Positions 12,430-24,638 of a DNA stretch of 64,000 nucleotides are shown here, in pieces (position 1 is the first letter of the stretch; each line of letters begins with the position of its first letter). Source of the DNA: Monoplex corrugatus (Eukaryota > Mollusca > Gastropoda > Littorinimorpha > Ranellidae); the NCBI GenBank assembly GCA_030674185.1, contig JAPXFY010000026.1:38909392-38973391 (forward strand), written 5' to 3'. Under the pieces are notes generated by a model that had not been told where the DNA came from, ran no database searches, and worked only from the letters and a program-made list of their open reading frames with translations. The position numbers and the translations under genes were made by a program.

Positions 12430-12925
12430 ATGACTGACATGTTCATTGAGATAGGAATTCTTTAGACATGATAAAAACTTCTCTTTGGGTTGAAAAGAAT
12501 TCTCATTGAGATGATAAGTATTATCATTGAATTGACAGGATTTCTTATGAAGGTGTTTGGAGTTATGATGATAACATTTTTCACTGAGGTGGTAAGATTA
12601 TATGCTGAAGTCAAGGAAACTCTCATTGAAATGATAGGGATTCTTATTGAGATAGACCAGAATTTTTGTGGAGATGAAGAAGATTCTCATTGAGTTAATA
12701 AACAGGAACTGTCATTGTGATCATGAGATTTTGACTGAGATTGTGCAGATTCTCATTGAGGTGATTAGAATTCTCCATTAAGACTATAGACGGAATTCTC
12801 ATTGAGTTGATTAGATGGATGGAATTTTTCACTGAGGTGATAAGAGTTAGTCATTGGTTGATAAAAAATTTTATTGAGATGAAACACAGGAGTATTCACT
12901 GAGATGTTAGACTGGATTTCTTTTT
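12430..12925. repeat. Degenerate 'TTCTCATTGAGATGA' minisatellite
   Basis: The motif ATTCTCATTGAGRTGATA and variants recur roughly every 30-36 bp through the interval, with heavy substitution and indels. It is an old, decaying tandem array. The 67-codon frame across part of it is not considered a gene. Confidence 0.7.
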
Positions 12926-12943
12926 ATATATATATATGTATAT

Positions 12944-13139
12944 CAGGGCTTAAAACGTTCCGCATCTGGGCGGAATTCCGCGATTTCGGTTTGTCAAAAA
13001 ACAAACAAACAAACAAAAAAACGAAAGGAGCAAGGCATCCGTGATCGGCTTGCAAGCGTTCATAGCAATGGCACGCAAGTTATGGCCCCCAGAGCCCCCT
13101 AGTTTCAGTGTTTTTTTCCTCCTCCTGTTTTAAGCCCTG
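12944..13139. mobile_element. hAT-type MITE
   Basis: A 196-bp element with terminal inverted repeats CAGGGCTTAAAAC at the left and GTTTTAAGCCCTG at the right, perfectly complementary over 13 bp. It sits in a (TA)n tract, so the 8 bp on each side (ATGTATAT and ATATATAT) are compatible with the 8-bp target duplication of hAT transposons, but are also simple repeat. CAGGG termini suit hAT. No coding capacity. It lies about 150 bp upstream of the SEC16-like last exon, in the intron. Confidence 0.75.
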
Positions 13140-13295
13140 ATATATATATATTGTAAGCCAGATTTGTGGAATTGTAAGGACCATGGCTTGATGGAATCAG
13201 GACAGTTTTCCTTTTTTCCTTTTTTTTTCTTTTTTTTTTCTCCCCTGGTTTTCTGTCTATTTTTGACTGTATTCTTGTCATTTGTTTTTGTACAG

Positions 13296-13484
13296 GCTCA
13301 AGAACTTGGGGACGGGGGTCCGTCCAACTCCGTGTCAGCAGAACCTCCAGCCAGCCAGCCTCCATCGAGTATGCCCATGATGTTTAACCCCGCCCAGCTG
13401 TCCCAGTCCAACAGCAAAACGGTCACCAGCTCTGCCAGTGGCTCAGGAATGAAATACGGCCATCGCCGAGTGTACCCCAAGTGA
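13296..13484 (+). CDS. SEC16: SEC16-like protein, C-terminal (last) exon
   Basis: A 62-residue terminal exon, preceded by a strong polypyrimidine tract (about 13205-13290) and a TTTTTGTACAG acceptor and closed by TGA at 13482. The translation starts AQELGDGG, is rich in Ser/Pro (PPASQPPSSMP), then reads MFNPAQLSQ and ends GHRRVYPK. Animal SEC16 proteins, large scaffolds of ER exit sites that organise COPII coat assembly, end with a low-complexity stretch, a short F/LYNP(A/S)Q motif and a basic RR-Y-P-like tail, matching in order and position. The exon begins in phase 0 if GCT is its first codon. All upstream exons, including the central conserved domain, must lie outside the window or be unrecognised: at least 13 kb of probable intron precedes it. 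The identification rests on this short C-terminal signature. An unrelated Pro/Ser-rich protein tail is the alternative. Confidence 0.65.
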   Translation, partial: AQELGDGGPSNSVSAEPPASQPPSSMPMMFNPAQLSQSNSKTVTSSASGSGMKYGHRRVYPK

Positions 13485-16400
13485 TGCGGGCTGTCTTTAG
13501 TCTCTTTTTTTCTCCCTGTGATGTCTGTGTATGGTGTGTGTGTGTTCGTGTGATTACAAGAAATGTTGGTGGATTGAATTGAAGTTGCAAAAGATCTCCG
13601 ACCACAAAGCCCAAAAACATATTGGATCAGTTAGCTGGTTTCCAATAGAGCAGATGAGGCTTGTAAACATTATTGAATACAAAGTGATCCCCCCCCCCCC
13701 TCCTGCGTAAGACATTCTTATGTTTGAATGGAACATGTATACAATACATTTTTGTTGTTTGAAATTTTATTTTCATGTTTTAGTTTGATTTTATTTGTCT
13801 TGATTGTTTTTGATACCTGTCTGTCCACTTTGGAAAATGGATTATCTTGTATAGGAGATGACCACATACATGCAAAATACTGACAGGGACTGATACAGTT
13901 TGAGCAAATGATACGAAAGGATAACTGTATCTGATGTGCCCAGACTGGAGCTGTCACTGGTAAAGTAAGTTTGAAAATTGTGTACAGAAATGACAAAAAA
14001 TATCTTTAAATCGAAGACTTAAGACGGGCACTGTGATACTCGCATCAAGTTGCAGTGCTTAGTGTCTTTGGAAAGATTGTAAAGATTTAAACGTCAGGGA
14101 TGAAGAAGAGCTACCCTGTATTTTGTATGAATTGTGGGTAAAGTGACGATACTGTTTGGTATTTGCAGACTTGCTGTGCTGTCGAGCTGCAGTAAAGGTG
14201 TTACGGTGTAGAGATGTAAAAATCAGTGGTACACGCGGGGCTGATTAATAATATTTATTTTGTCTGAAGCTGCTTGCTGTGATTTTGGCCGACAAGAAAG
14301 GAAAGCTCCGAACAGATAGAATGTCTGCTGGTTCTTGCGACGGAAATATTCTGCTCAGGTTGTATTTGTGTATAGTGTTGGTATACCCAGTAGGGTGGTG
14401 TGAGTACCATGCAGGCTGGTGGTGTTACCATCTTCAGTTGTGAAAGCAGGTCAGACTTCAGTTCTGTCGTAGTTTCTGGTTCTTTCTTTTTCCTGGTTTA
14501 ATTGAGTTTGGGGTGAAGAAACAACAGTAACTGAATTACATGAACTCTCCAGTTCTGAACAGCTGTTTTGTTTTTTGTATGCTCCTCTTTGTGTAGGGCA
14601 GATACCGCTGAAGTCTGTCTCTGCACATGTCTAACATGCCTTAAGTCTTTGGGTCCTGATGTCTTTTGTCTTTTTTATTGAAGTCAGCTTGATGCCATGG
14701 CCTGAGTTACACACTTGACCTGTTATCATTCCTTGCTTCAGCAGTTTATTACTTGTAACTGAATAGGTTAAAAGAAAAAGGCCTAGGGAGATTTTAGCTT
14801 TGTTTTATTAAATACAGCTTTCTTGTATGGAGATTTTAGGAGGCACATATAGAGTAAAGGGACAGATTGTTCATTCTCGTCGTGTCAGACAGCTTGCCAG
14901 CACATAGGGTTTTGCCCAGGCTCCAAGATGTGTCTGCCACAGAAATGCTTTAAGATTTCAGAGGAGCACATATGGAACTGCTTGAGTGTGTAGAGTGAAA
15001 TGGTTCCCTCCTGAATGAACCCCCAGACTTTGTTGAAAAGATGTGTATAAACAGTGAATGTTAAATCATGAATAGACTTCCGAAAGCAATAAGAGCTTTG
15101 TGAAGATGTCCAGAGAATACCTTTACTAACAAACAGATTTTTCACAAAAATATGAAGCAGGAGTTTTGGAGAAATCAGTTGAAGCTGGTAGAATATGGAA
15201 GTCAATTTGTGATCTGTTTGTCTTATCAGTCTTTGAAAAAAAAAAAGATATGAGAGTGATTCAGTTTTTAATGTTGAATTTTACATTGTTTCTAACTATC
15301 ACTTGGGTTTCTTTTTGTCGTCATCACTTGCTACGTGGTGTTTTCTTTTGTTATTTATTTATTTTGTTAATTTTATGTGCATGGTGATAGATGGTGATGG
15401 TGAATTTACGGATCACACTACTGTGCTTGTACATGTGAAATGAAGCATGGGTAACAATTTTTAACGACATCTTAGTAATTTTATTGCCACGAGATGTGTA
15501 TCATTAGTATGATCATGATTTTTGTGTTTTGATGAAGAAGCTGTGTATTTCTATTTCTGCCATTCAATGGATTTTGTTGATTTTTTTTTGGGGGGGGGGG
15601 GGGGGATATTCTCTTTGTTTGATTTGTTTGTTGGTTATTTCAGCCTTGAAATTGTCCTTTGGTTTATAAGTAATGTGATTGTTGATTGTTGTCATCTGTG
15701 GCCCATTTCTCTGTTCTTTTTGGTCTACAGTGTTCCCTTTTCATGTCTGTCTGTCTGTTCAAATCGTGTATTCTGCCTGTCCAGTTGTGTGTGTTCATAC
15801 AATGTTTTCTGCCTGTTCGGTTGTTTGTTCGCAAAGTGTATTCTGTCTGTCTAGCTGATTGTCTGTACAATGTATTCAGTTTGTCCACTTGTTTGTTCTT
15901 TGTTCTTAAGGTGTGAGATAGATGTGCATTTCATTGGTGTAGGTATTCATGATGATTTTAACATGCATTTTTTTCATTTGAAGCATGCTCCATCAGTCTT
16001 TCACAGAATGCAGACATTTGTACATGTTTGGGGGGTGTCCAGGATTGTACTGGTGCTGATGCATGGAAACACTGGCACTGTGAAACAGAACACTGTACAT
16101 AACATTTAGAATGCTTCTATGATGAATGATTAACATGATGTGCATATTTTGTGATGGTAAAGGCGGCATTCATATGTTTATATAGTTACAGCCGTTTGGC
16201 GTTCGTGTGTTCTTGTAATCACAATACAGCTATCGTTTTGAACGTTTGTGAAATGGTACATTTGAATCATTTGTAAACCACGTGATCATTTTAGTGTAAT
16301 ACTTATTTTCAGGTTTGGTTTCTTTGTTTTGGTTCATGTTTTGATAATGTTGTTTTGTCCTGCAGGAGTGAGAGTTGATTTTATCTTTATTGAGGCACAG

Positions 16401-16579
16401 GCGCATAGTGCGAAGAGCAAAACTGGTAATGTGTACCCACCAAAAGGTGTGAAGTGTGTAAAATAATGTTGCTTGTGGTTCGCACATACAGCTTTTGCCC
16501 AGTACAGTTTATGGGTCTCCCATCAGTCTGTCCATGTTTCCTTCAGTGGTATGGTCTCAAGACCATGCTTGTTTGCCAC

Positions 16580-16582
<3 letters not shown>
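13485..16582 (+). other. Probable 3'UTR and downstream non-coding DNA
   Basis: Starts directly after the SEC16-like stop codon. No recognisable protein or RNA gene. A C run at 13689-13700 and a G run at 15589-15605 are present. I found no convincing AATAAA followed by a GT-rich element, so the end of the 3'UTR cannot be placed. A TTTG/TCTG-rich patch spans 15740-15905. Confidence 0.4.

Positions 16583-16650
<68 letters not shown>
16583..16650. repeat. (TG)n microsatellite
   Basis: About 66 bp of uninterrupted TG followed by GGGGTGTG. Confidence 0.97.
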
Positions 16651-17875
16651 GTGTGTTCACTTACGGTCATAATGAGAACAATTTAGAATAATAGTATGCA
16701 CATGGTCAGAACATCGTTCAGAGTATCATGCCTTAGTTGGAATATAACCAAAAATATCTTTACATGGGAATTCAGAAAATGTACAAACCTATTTTCAGTT
16801 ACTGTAACATTTTTTAATCAGTTATTCTCTCTTCTAGAAGAAAAGAGTTTGAAAAATAATGATTGATATTATAGTCAGAATTGTTTAGTGGTAACTCAGT
16901 AATGCTTACAGTCAGAATTGTTCATTCAGAGTATGTAGCATCCATTATTTGTTGTAATTGTGGATTGTTTACTTTTTTCCTGGTTTAAAAGAAACTATTT
17001 TGTCTCTATGTGAATTATGTTTTCCATGCCCTGCTGTCTTTGAAAGTAGTTGATGCAGATGTTGATTTTGGGATCTGTCATTTTGCAATGCATTATTCTT
17101 TCTGGGTGAAATTTTTAAGGAAAAATCGATTGTCCAACAGGTGTGTGTATATTTGGGATGGTGGTGTGTGTGCGTACGCATGCATGGGTTAATGCATTTG
17201 TATGCTTGCGTCACGCATTTCATGTTGTGATTTAGGTTTAGTTTGTTCTTTTGTTGTTGTCATTGTTGTTTTGTTTTGTGTAAGAGGGTGTCGGGTTTCA
17301 GAATTAGATTACTCATTTTTAAAATTAAGTTTTGTCACATGTTTGAGTATTTCCAGGAAATGAGCGTGGCAGTCATGACCTACTGCTACACTACTTCCTA
17401 GCTGTCCACCTGTTTTGCCATTATTTATCCTTTTCACCGCGGTTTTGTTTCAGTAACAGTCTGCATTTTTCATTCTGACCGCACTTTCCATGGTTGTCTT
17501 CATTCTTTACATACACCGTGGTTTTTCATTGCTGGGAGAGATGGGGTATTGTAGTGGTTGAAACCACTCATGCCCAACATCAAAGTAGAGAGGGAGAAAC
17601 GAATAAAAACTGGAAAAAAATTGGCTGAGTGAAAGTTGTTGTATCGGCTACTGTGAGAGGAGAAGTATTATCAAGTCATTCCTTAAGCCATGGACAGAGA
17701 GGGATGATTATCACCTTTTCTGCAGAGATCAACAAGTGGTCCTGATGACACTTCAATCAGCCACAACCAGCTCAGCACATGTATGAACCACAAGGTCAAA
17801 CTGATGACTTCATCAGCTTGCTGCTGCAGTCATGAGAACCAAGCAGTTGAACACATGTTGCAGACATGTCACCTC
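16651..17875. other. Non-coding stretch
   Basis: No gene or repeat family recognised. An AATAAA at 17602 is followed by an A run but lies over 4 kb from the SEC16-like stop. Confidence 0.4.
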
Positions 17876-18067
17876 TTAACTCTTCTGACTTCCGCACCCT
17901 GTCCACCAGCTTCCTGCATTGCCAAGCATGCTAGCAAAGCAAAAATTAACCCTTTGATTCCCTCGTCTTATCCACCAGCTCCCTGCAGGAAGCTAGTGAG
18001 TAGGGTAATGAAATTAAAGGGTTAAGTTTTTGTAGTTGGTGGATAGGGTGCGGGAGTCAAAGGTTAA
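17876..18067. mobile_element. Family M MITE, composite copy in opposite orientation
   Basis: TTAACTCTTCTGACTTCCGCA at the left and GGGAGTCAAAGGTTAA at the right. The CATTGCCAAGCATGCTAGCAAAGCAAAAA segment that lies to the right of the inner palindrome in other copies is here on the left as its complement. The inner TTAA-bounded palindrome runs from about 17947 to 18025. Confidence 0.75.
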
Positions 18068-19461
18068 CAATGGAGCGACAGTAGGCATGGCTGACTGCAG
18101 TTCTACTATCAAGCTCCTTGGCAGCTGGCAGGAATTGACAACAACAAAATGGGCAGTTACATCACTAGGTGTAGTCTGACTATGTAAACGGCGAATGAAA
18201 GAGGAAGAAATACTTCCATAAACTGATTTAGTGCTTGAATAGCAAGATGTTAGAGATCTCAACTTCTCTCAGGGGCCCGTGGTAAGCGGGGTGGTATATA
18301 TCTTCCTCTGTTCTACCTTCCCCATTTACTGAAGACGTTCATACATGGCTGTCGCCAAAACACAGATCCACTGGTTTGTAAAAGTAACAAGTTGTCTAAT
18401 GCACATGGAAAATCCAAGATAAATGAAAGAGTTTATTTTCATGAAAGTTATTGAGTCATGGCCAAAGTACACTTTTTATTATCAGTTTTGAAAGGATTTT
18501 AGACTGACCCTTTGACTCCCGCAAACTGTCAAATGAAGGGGGTAAAAACCTTCCGGGAAGTTGATCAGATCTCGGAAGATGTAGGGATGGGAAGGAAGCC
18601 AAAAAAATCCCATCTTCATATCGTGGGACTTTGATTCAGAGACTACCAAAAGCTCTTTAAACAGCAACAAAATAATACTCAAGATCACAATTTTGCAAGA
18701 CTTCATAAGGAAAACAGTAATGGCTCTGGTAAAATCATCGACTTTGCAGGGATGATTCTCATTTTTAGTGTATATTATGGCAGTGTCTCAATTCTGGTAC
18801 GAAAGTATGCTTTTAGTCCAGCTCCGGTGCATACCACATCTACAGTCAGTGATGATAATCATAATGGTTACTAAAGTACTTAATCTACTCAGCTGTAAGT
18901 GATCATGTTGTTAGAATATAAACACGCATCCAATTTTTACACATTCTAATCTATCATTACCCAGATGTATAGATGTAATGGGTTATTTGCAATTTTATTG
19001 ACTGTACATGATTTAGACATGGTTTTTCAGACACGTCGTTGATCGTAATTAAAATTATGATGAATGATTAATCAGAAAACTGGCTTTATTCTTGTGCTGT
19101 CATGGCATAAACAGGCTGTACCTGTGGCAATTTGTTTTGAAATCATCTGCAGTGAGTGATTCATTCCTTAGTTTCAGTCATATGTTTATCTTCAAAATCC
19201 TCTGTGAACATTGCAGAATGTTGATGTGTGTGTGTGTGTGTGTGTGCCTATGGTTCATCATCATAAACCGTTTATTGTCAGGTTAACGCAAAAGGTGTAC
19301 TGACAGTGCCCATGGTTATTGTTGCTGATTCAGCCATGTATGTTTTGTATGTATTTCTGTGAACGAAAATTAAATCGTATGATATGAAGGTTATTGTAGT
19401 TCTCACTTTCATTCCGATACTCTCCCTTTCTTCGGAAACATTTTAATATACTTCAGTGCTT
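18068..19461. other. Non-coding stretch
   Basis: A decayed MITE end (CCTTTGACTCCCGCAAACTG) lies at 18508. (GT)10 at about 19224-19244. No coding region supported. Confidence 0.4.
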
Positions 19462-19467
19462 TCTCTG

Positions 19468-19508
<41 letters not shown>

Positions 19509-19522
19509 GTCTCTCTCTCTCT

Positions 19523-19568
<46 letters not shown>

Positions 19569-19611
19569 GTCTGTCTGTCTCTCTCTCTTTCTCTCTCTCT
19601 CTTTCTCTCCC
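19462..19611. repeat. (TC)n microsatellite with GTCT interruptions
   Basis: About 150 bp of TC repeats, interrupted by TGTC units. The other strand is pure purine GA. Confidence 0.95.
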
Positions 19612-20200
19612 CCACTCTACATTCACACATTAAAAAAAGAATATGTAATCCAATTATTCATGACACATAGGAGAGGGTGTTGTCATTATTGCTCAAGTTC
19701 AAATTTTTGAAGGTCATTATTATTATTACTTTTATCTTATTATTATTATTACATCATCATCATCATTAGTGTTATTATTGATAATTGAATTTCTAAAATT
19801 TTGTTCAGAGTTTAGCAGAAAATTACAGGTATTGTGAATGGCAGGCTGACCTGCATGTAACCAGATTTATTTTTGTAACAAGTAAACTGTCTGTTTGCAG
19901 CTGATGGAAGTGAAGGTGACATGCAGGGTGTGTGAATGGTATCAGTGTATAACCAGATTTATTTTTGTAACAAGTAGACTGTCAGCAACTGACAGAAGTA
20001 AAAACTGACAACTTTTGCTTCCATTTGTGCTGCAATATGTTCTTCTCTTCTTTTCGCCCCTCTGTGTCTGTCTAGTTTGCCGTGCTCAGATATCTCTCAG
20101 TCATACTGTTATTTTCTTTTCCTTGAACCAGCAAGAGGTGCTGTCTCTCTATGCTGTTACCCTTTGGTTTCTTTGTTTGTTGTGTTTTATGATATTGACT

Positions 20201-20834
20201 TACCGTAAAGTTCGGGTTATAAGCCGCGACTTTTTTCCCCGCTTTAATCCCTGTGGCTTAACCCTTTGATCCGCCTTATCTACCACTACAAAACTTACCT
20301 TGATTCCTCACTCTATCCACCAGTTCTGCAGAAGCTGGTGGATGGTGGGAATCAGGGTTAAGTTTTGCTTTGCTAAATGGTTGGCAATGCAGGATGCTGT
20401 TGACCGGAGTGCGGGAGTGAAAGGGTTAAAAACGATGCGGCTTATTTGTGGATTTCCCGATCCCAGGAGCGCCACGTTCTCGTATATTCTTAGCTTCTCT
20501 TTAACTCACCAAAATCGTGTTTACCGTTCATGAATTTTCTGGTGAGCTCCATGTTTAAGTGTTAACTGTTAACTGCATACTTTTTTTAGATCAAATCCGC
20601 ACACATTGAAGCATTTGGATCGGTATTCAGATTTGCTCTGCTCAAGTATACACCCTCATTATGCCGAAAATGCGACGTTATGCCTACAAAGCACCTTCAA
20701 GTTGAAGGCGATCAACCTGGCCATTGAAAATGTGCGGCTTAAAAACCAGTGTGGCTTATATAGTTAAGATTTTTCTATAATTCTGTGGGTGTGCCTTGTA
20801 TACCGGTGCACCCAATAGCCCGAACTTTACAGTA
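20201..20834. mobile_element. Deleted pogo-type DNA transposon with TA-flanked inverted repeats
   Basis: The left end TACCGTAAAGTTCGGGTTAT matches the complement of the right end (about 20815-20834) at 18 of 20 positions; TA bounds both ends. At 20661 a frame begins MPKMRRYAYKA and, after a one-base frameshift, continues FKLKAINLAIEN, resembling the N-terminal helix-turn-helix of pogo-type transposases (MPKxRRxxYxAxFKLKVIxLAEE). The rest of the transposase is missing, so this is an internally deleted, non-autonomous copy. It carries a family M MITE at 20258-20429. Confidence 0.7.
20258..20429. mobile_element. Family M MITE nested in the pogo-type element
   Basis: TTAACCCTTTGATCCGCC at the left and GAGTGAAAGGGTTAA at the right, with the inner palindrome centred on CAGTTCTGCAGAAGCTGG. 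Its position inside the inverted repeats of the pogo-type element shows that it inserted later than that element. Confidence 0.75.
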
Positions 20835-20909
20835 TCAGTGTATTTCTTTTTCGGCCTTTCTAGGCAAATTAGTAGTGGTTTTTAGCCAGTAACTTCCACC
20901 ATTGGACAA

Positions 20910-21062
20910 TAAAGTCTCAGCCTCTGTCTCTGTCTCTATCTGTCTATTTCTCTGTCTCTCTCTCTCTGTCTCTCTTCTCTCTGTCTCTTTCTCTGTGTCT
21001 GTCTGTCTCTCTCTTTCTCTCTTTGTCTCAATGTGTCTGTCTGTCTATCTCTCTCTCTTTCT
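20910..21062. repeat. (TC)n/(TCTG)n imperfect microsatellite
   Basis: A TCTC/TGTC mixture of about 150 bp with several single-base interruptions. Confidence 0.9.
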
Positions 21063-21289
21063 CATGCCCACTCTCACTTACTCTCTTTCCATGTCTTGTT
21101 TGATCAGTAATACATCATATAATGCTGTATGAACTTTATTGAAGCTAATGAGAGTACACCTGCACTGATACAGCTTCCTGCTACGTGCAAGAATGTCAGA
21201 CTTGGAAAAGATATTGTCGTGACTTAAAAAAGCTTAAGCTAAGGGAAGGGGGGGGGGATGGTACCGAGTTGTTTAAACTATATTCAACT

Positions 21290-21354
21290 CGCACACACAC
21301 ACACGCACACGCACACGCACACGCACACGCACACACATCACACATCACACATCA
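21290..21354. repeat. (CACACG)n / (CACAT) microsatellite
   Basis: Hexanucleotide CACACG units followed by three CACACATCA units. A C run (21436-21450) lies just downstream. Confidence 0.9.
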
Positions 21355-21794
21355 CTGAACATCTTAAACTGTATTAAAAAAAATTTTTCCTGATCAGTCC
21401 TTACTCTTCTGTCCATACATTTATAGCTTCATCCTCCCCCCCCCCCCCCACCCCCTCCTTTACTTTTTAAGTGTGATCACCCTCCCCCATTCAACATTAC
21501 CTTCTCCTCTCCTCTCCCTTCCACCCACCCCCTTTTCTTTTTTTCCTTCACATTGCTGTTGGTGCTTTGTTCTCTCTTCTACTGCATACATAAGCCTGGT
21601 TTGGGGGTGATTGTTGTCGCCTCTGCCCCCCACCCCCCTCCCTGCTTCTGTTACGAGTAACATTTTCTGCATGTACTTGTAGTGTACGCTTACTGTTTGG
21701 CTCACACTGTGTAGGCATTATGTTGCTGCACAGTCTGCACATTCCTGTCTTTGATCAGTTTGCATATAGGGGTTTTTAGGTCTTCAGAAGCTAC

Positions 21795-22006
21795 TGAAGA
21801 TTGACATGCTTATGGGATCTTTAACATGCGTATGTAATATTCTGTATGCGTAGTACACATAAAAGGGTTTCAGGCACATTTTTGAGCGCTGACCAGGGAG
21901 ATCAGAACATTTTCCACCTGTTAGCCCGCCAGGCGTTACGCAGGCAGGTTCGAACTCAGACCTTCCAATTGGAAGTCTGTTGTCCAAACCATTGACCGTC
22001 GTGCCT
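21795..22006 (-). mobile_element. tRNA-derived SINE
   Basis: On the minus strand the head starts GGCACGACGGTCAATGG and contains a B box (GAGTTCGAACC). It is followed by the block GATCTCCCTGGTCAGCGC and by ACGCATGTTAAAGATCCC. These blocks and their order also occur in the SINE at 42422. An ACGCACGTTAAAGATCC-like core is widespread in mollusc SINEs (general knowledge, not searched). The head is too mutated to be a functional tRNA. Confidence 0.65.
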
Positions 22007-22724
22007 GTTCTGTAGAATGTGGTTTGTTTGATAAGTGGGTGGTTTGTTTGACAAGCGTGTGTGAGCATGATTCTTTTGTAAAGGTGAAGATTCTTATTAA
22101 GTTGTGCGTGTGTGGATGAGATATAAAGAGAGGTATGACTGTTTCTCTGCACTGAGCTGCTTTCGGTTTCTGCACTAGTTTGCCATACGTTATTCTAGCC
22201 AAGATATTACATGTTATTTATAATGAAATGATTACTCTGCTTTACATTACTGAGCTCTTTTGTGTGTCTGCATGCGCGCGTGTGTGTGTGTGTGCACGCT
22301 TGTATGTGTTTCCCCCACCTTTTTTGTCTGTTTTTGTTGACAGTTCTGTGTATGTTTTTAGCGTTTTGAGTTTTTGCGTTCATTTATTTTGTATTGATTC
22401 ATACAGGTGTTGCATATGATTTCGGGTTAAAACTCGTCTGTTATATGAGGGCACAATAGACATAAATCATATCTTTGTTTGTTTGTTTTTTCAAGAGAAA
22501 TCGTATGTCAGCTTTGGTTCCATTGATTAATTCTTGAATAAATCAGAGATGGGAGTCCTGTGGCCGTACACTGTAATTTGTGTTTTTGTCATTAAGGGCC
22601 CTATGACTGTTCGTCCAGAGTAAATAGGTACAGGTCCTCTGTTATTGAAAAACTCATGTGAGCTTTTATGTCTATGATTTGGGTTACTAGGACAGAAATT
22701 GAAGCAGGTTTTTACACAAACGTT

Positions 22725-23008
22725 TTGACAAAAATGAGGCAGATAAATTAGAATAAAATCATTAAGTAACAAAAACGAGCCAGATAAGTTAGACAAAATC
22801 ATTAAGTAACAAAAATGAGCCAGATATATTAGACTAAATCATTAAGTAACAAAAATGAGCCAGATATATTAGACTAAATCATTAAGTAACAAAAATGAGC
22901 CAGATATATTAGACTAAATCATTAAGTAACAAAAATGAGCCAGATATATTAGACTAAATCATTAAGTGACAAAAATGAGCCAGATATTAGACAAAAACGT
23001 TAAGTAAA
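22725..23008. repeat. 40-bp minisatellite, about 7 units
   Basis: Unit of exactly 40 bp: AAAAATGAGCCAGATATATT followed by AGACTAAATCATTAAGTAAC. ATTAAGTRAC recurs at 22761, 22801, 22841, 22881, 22921 and 22961. Middle units are nearly identical and edge units diverged, as expected of unequal crossing-over. No open frame or function seen. Confidence 0.95.
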
Positions 23009-23628
23009 TGTGAATAAATGAGTGAATGACAGTAAATACACATTGGTCAAGTCATTCTGAACTCTTATAGTCATGTTTTGCTGATTTTGATTTGAAAAAG
23101 TAGATCTAAAATTTCCTAATAACACTTGTATAGCTATGATACATAATTAAAAAAAAAACAGACAAAAAAAATAATACATGTTATTAAACAGAACATAAAA
23201 TATAAATTGTATTCATTACTGTTCATTAAATTTTGGGTCATTTTTAAAGGCCTTTTTGGACATGTGTAGAAATCTTTGTTGCACACATCATTGGATTTGT
23301 AATCATCAAATACCCATCCATAGAAAACAACTTTGGAACATTTGATGTCATTTCTGTCAACATGTGTGTGGGCATACACCCACACAACACACACACAGAG
23401 AGAAATATGATTCGGTCATTTTTGTTAAGGGATTTTAAGATAGAATGGGGGAAAATTGAAAAAAGAAAAGTTTTAGTGCAAGCAAAACTTTTTTTTCACC
23501 TGCAAGAAAAAAGTGTTGATGATACAGCTTCCAATTTAAAAACAAGTCAACCAACCCCCCCCCCCCCTATCCCCCGCACACACACATACACTTAACAACA
23601 AAAAAACTAAGTTAGCTCCCCTCTTCAT

Positions 23629-23629
<1 letters not shown>
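23009..23629. other. Non-coding stretch
   Basis: AT-rich, with short A and C runs (C run at 23557-23566). Nothing recognised. Confidence 0.4.

Positions 23630-23711
<82 letters not shown>
23630..23711. repeat. (CA)n microsatellite
   Basis: About 80 bp of uninterrupted CA repeats. Confidence 0.97.
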
Positions 23712-24638
23712 AATCCATATTATCCAACTCATTAGTAAACAAGACTCAGAATTGTCAGTTTCTCAGTAGTCTCTGTTAAGTATGTTTTGGGGCATTTAAA
23801 TGTCTGCTTGCCACTTCATTTCAAGCGAATTTCAATGATTTCATGTGTAATGTATATGCTGTGTTTTACAAGACATCCGCCATGTTTCCCCTTTGTCTGT
23901 TCGATTGATAGATGGATTATTCTGTTCATCATTTCTCATGAAGATCAGTCATTGATATTATATAACTAAGATTATCATCTTGCGTGGGAAACGGTTCTGA
24001 TTCATGAGCATCATTTTGGTGTCGGCATATGTAGATTGTAAAAATTGTCTTTTATTGATAATGTGAAGGGAATTTTAGTGACATGGGTTTAGAATGATTA
24101 TAACCACCTCTCTCAGAATATGGCATCTCATTTTCTGGTTCTCTGAGGCAACCAAACACCCGTTTCTTTGTCTGTCTGATCATTACGCATGAGTTCGTTC
24201 CACTGTCTGTGGGACTGAAGGCATCTCATGCAACCTACATTATGTAAATGTTCTTTGCACACTTGCATATTTAAATTAAACTGATGAGTCTTTGAAAAGA
24301 GGTGTTTGCCTTGGTGTGTGGAAGTGTTCTATGTGTGTGGTGGACATTTATCATCTTTTACCTTGTGTGTATATATACTCCTAATCATAATTTAAGGGCC
24401 ACTTCTTCCTTCCTCTCTAATTTTAAGTTGAAATAATTGACAATGTTTAGAATTGATTCTATGTTTTATTTCATCATTTCCACACCTGTTTTGGAAAAAG
24501 AAATTAGCACAATGACCCATTAGTGAACAGCACATGCATTTAAAGGAACATCCCCCCCTTTTCAAAAAACAGAAAGTGTCAGATTTGGCCAATCTGTTTT
24601 CAATATCGCGTGTGTCCGCCCGAGCCTGGATGCATGCT
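23712..24638. other. Non-coding stretch
   Basis: No gene supported. The right 100-150 bp may be the 3' untranslated part of the Tc1-like element that follows, but I could not find its terminal inverted repeats. Confidence 0.4.

Noticed and set aside
15589..15605. Poly-G runs (also 57369) and poly-C (50709, 13689, 21436) as G-quadruplex regulatory sites
   Set aside because: Single homopolymer runs of uncertain true length with no associated promoter or gene; more likely slippage products.
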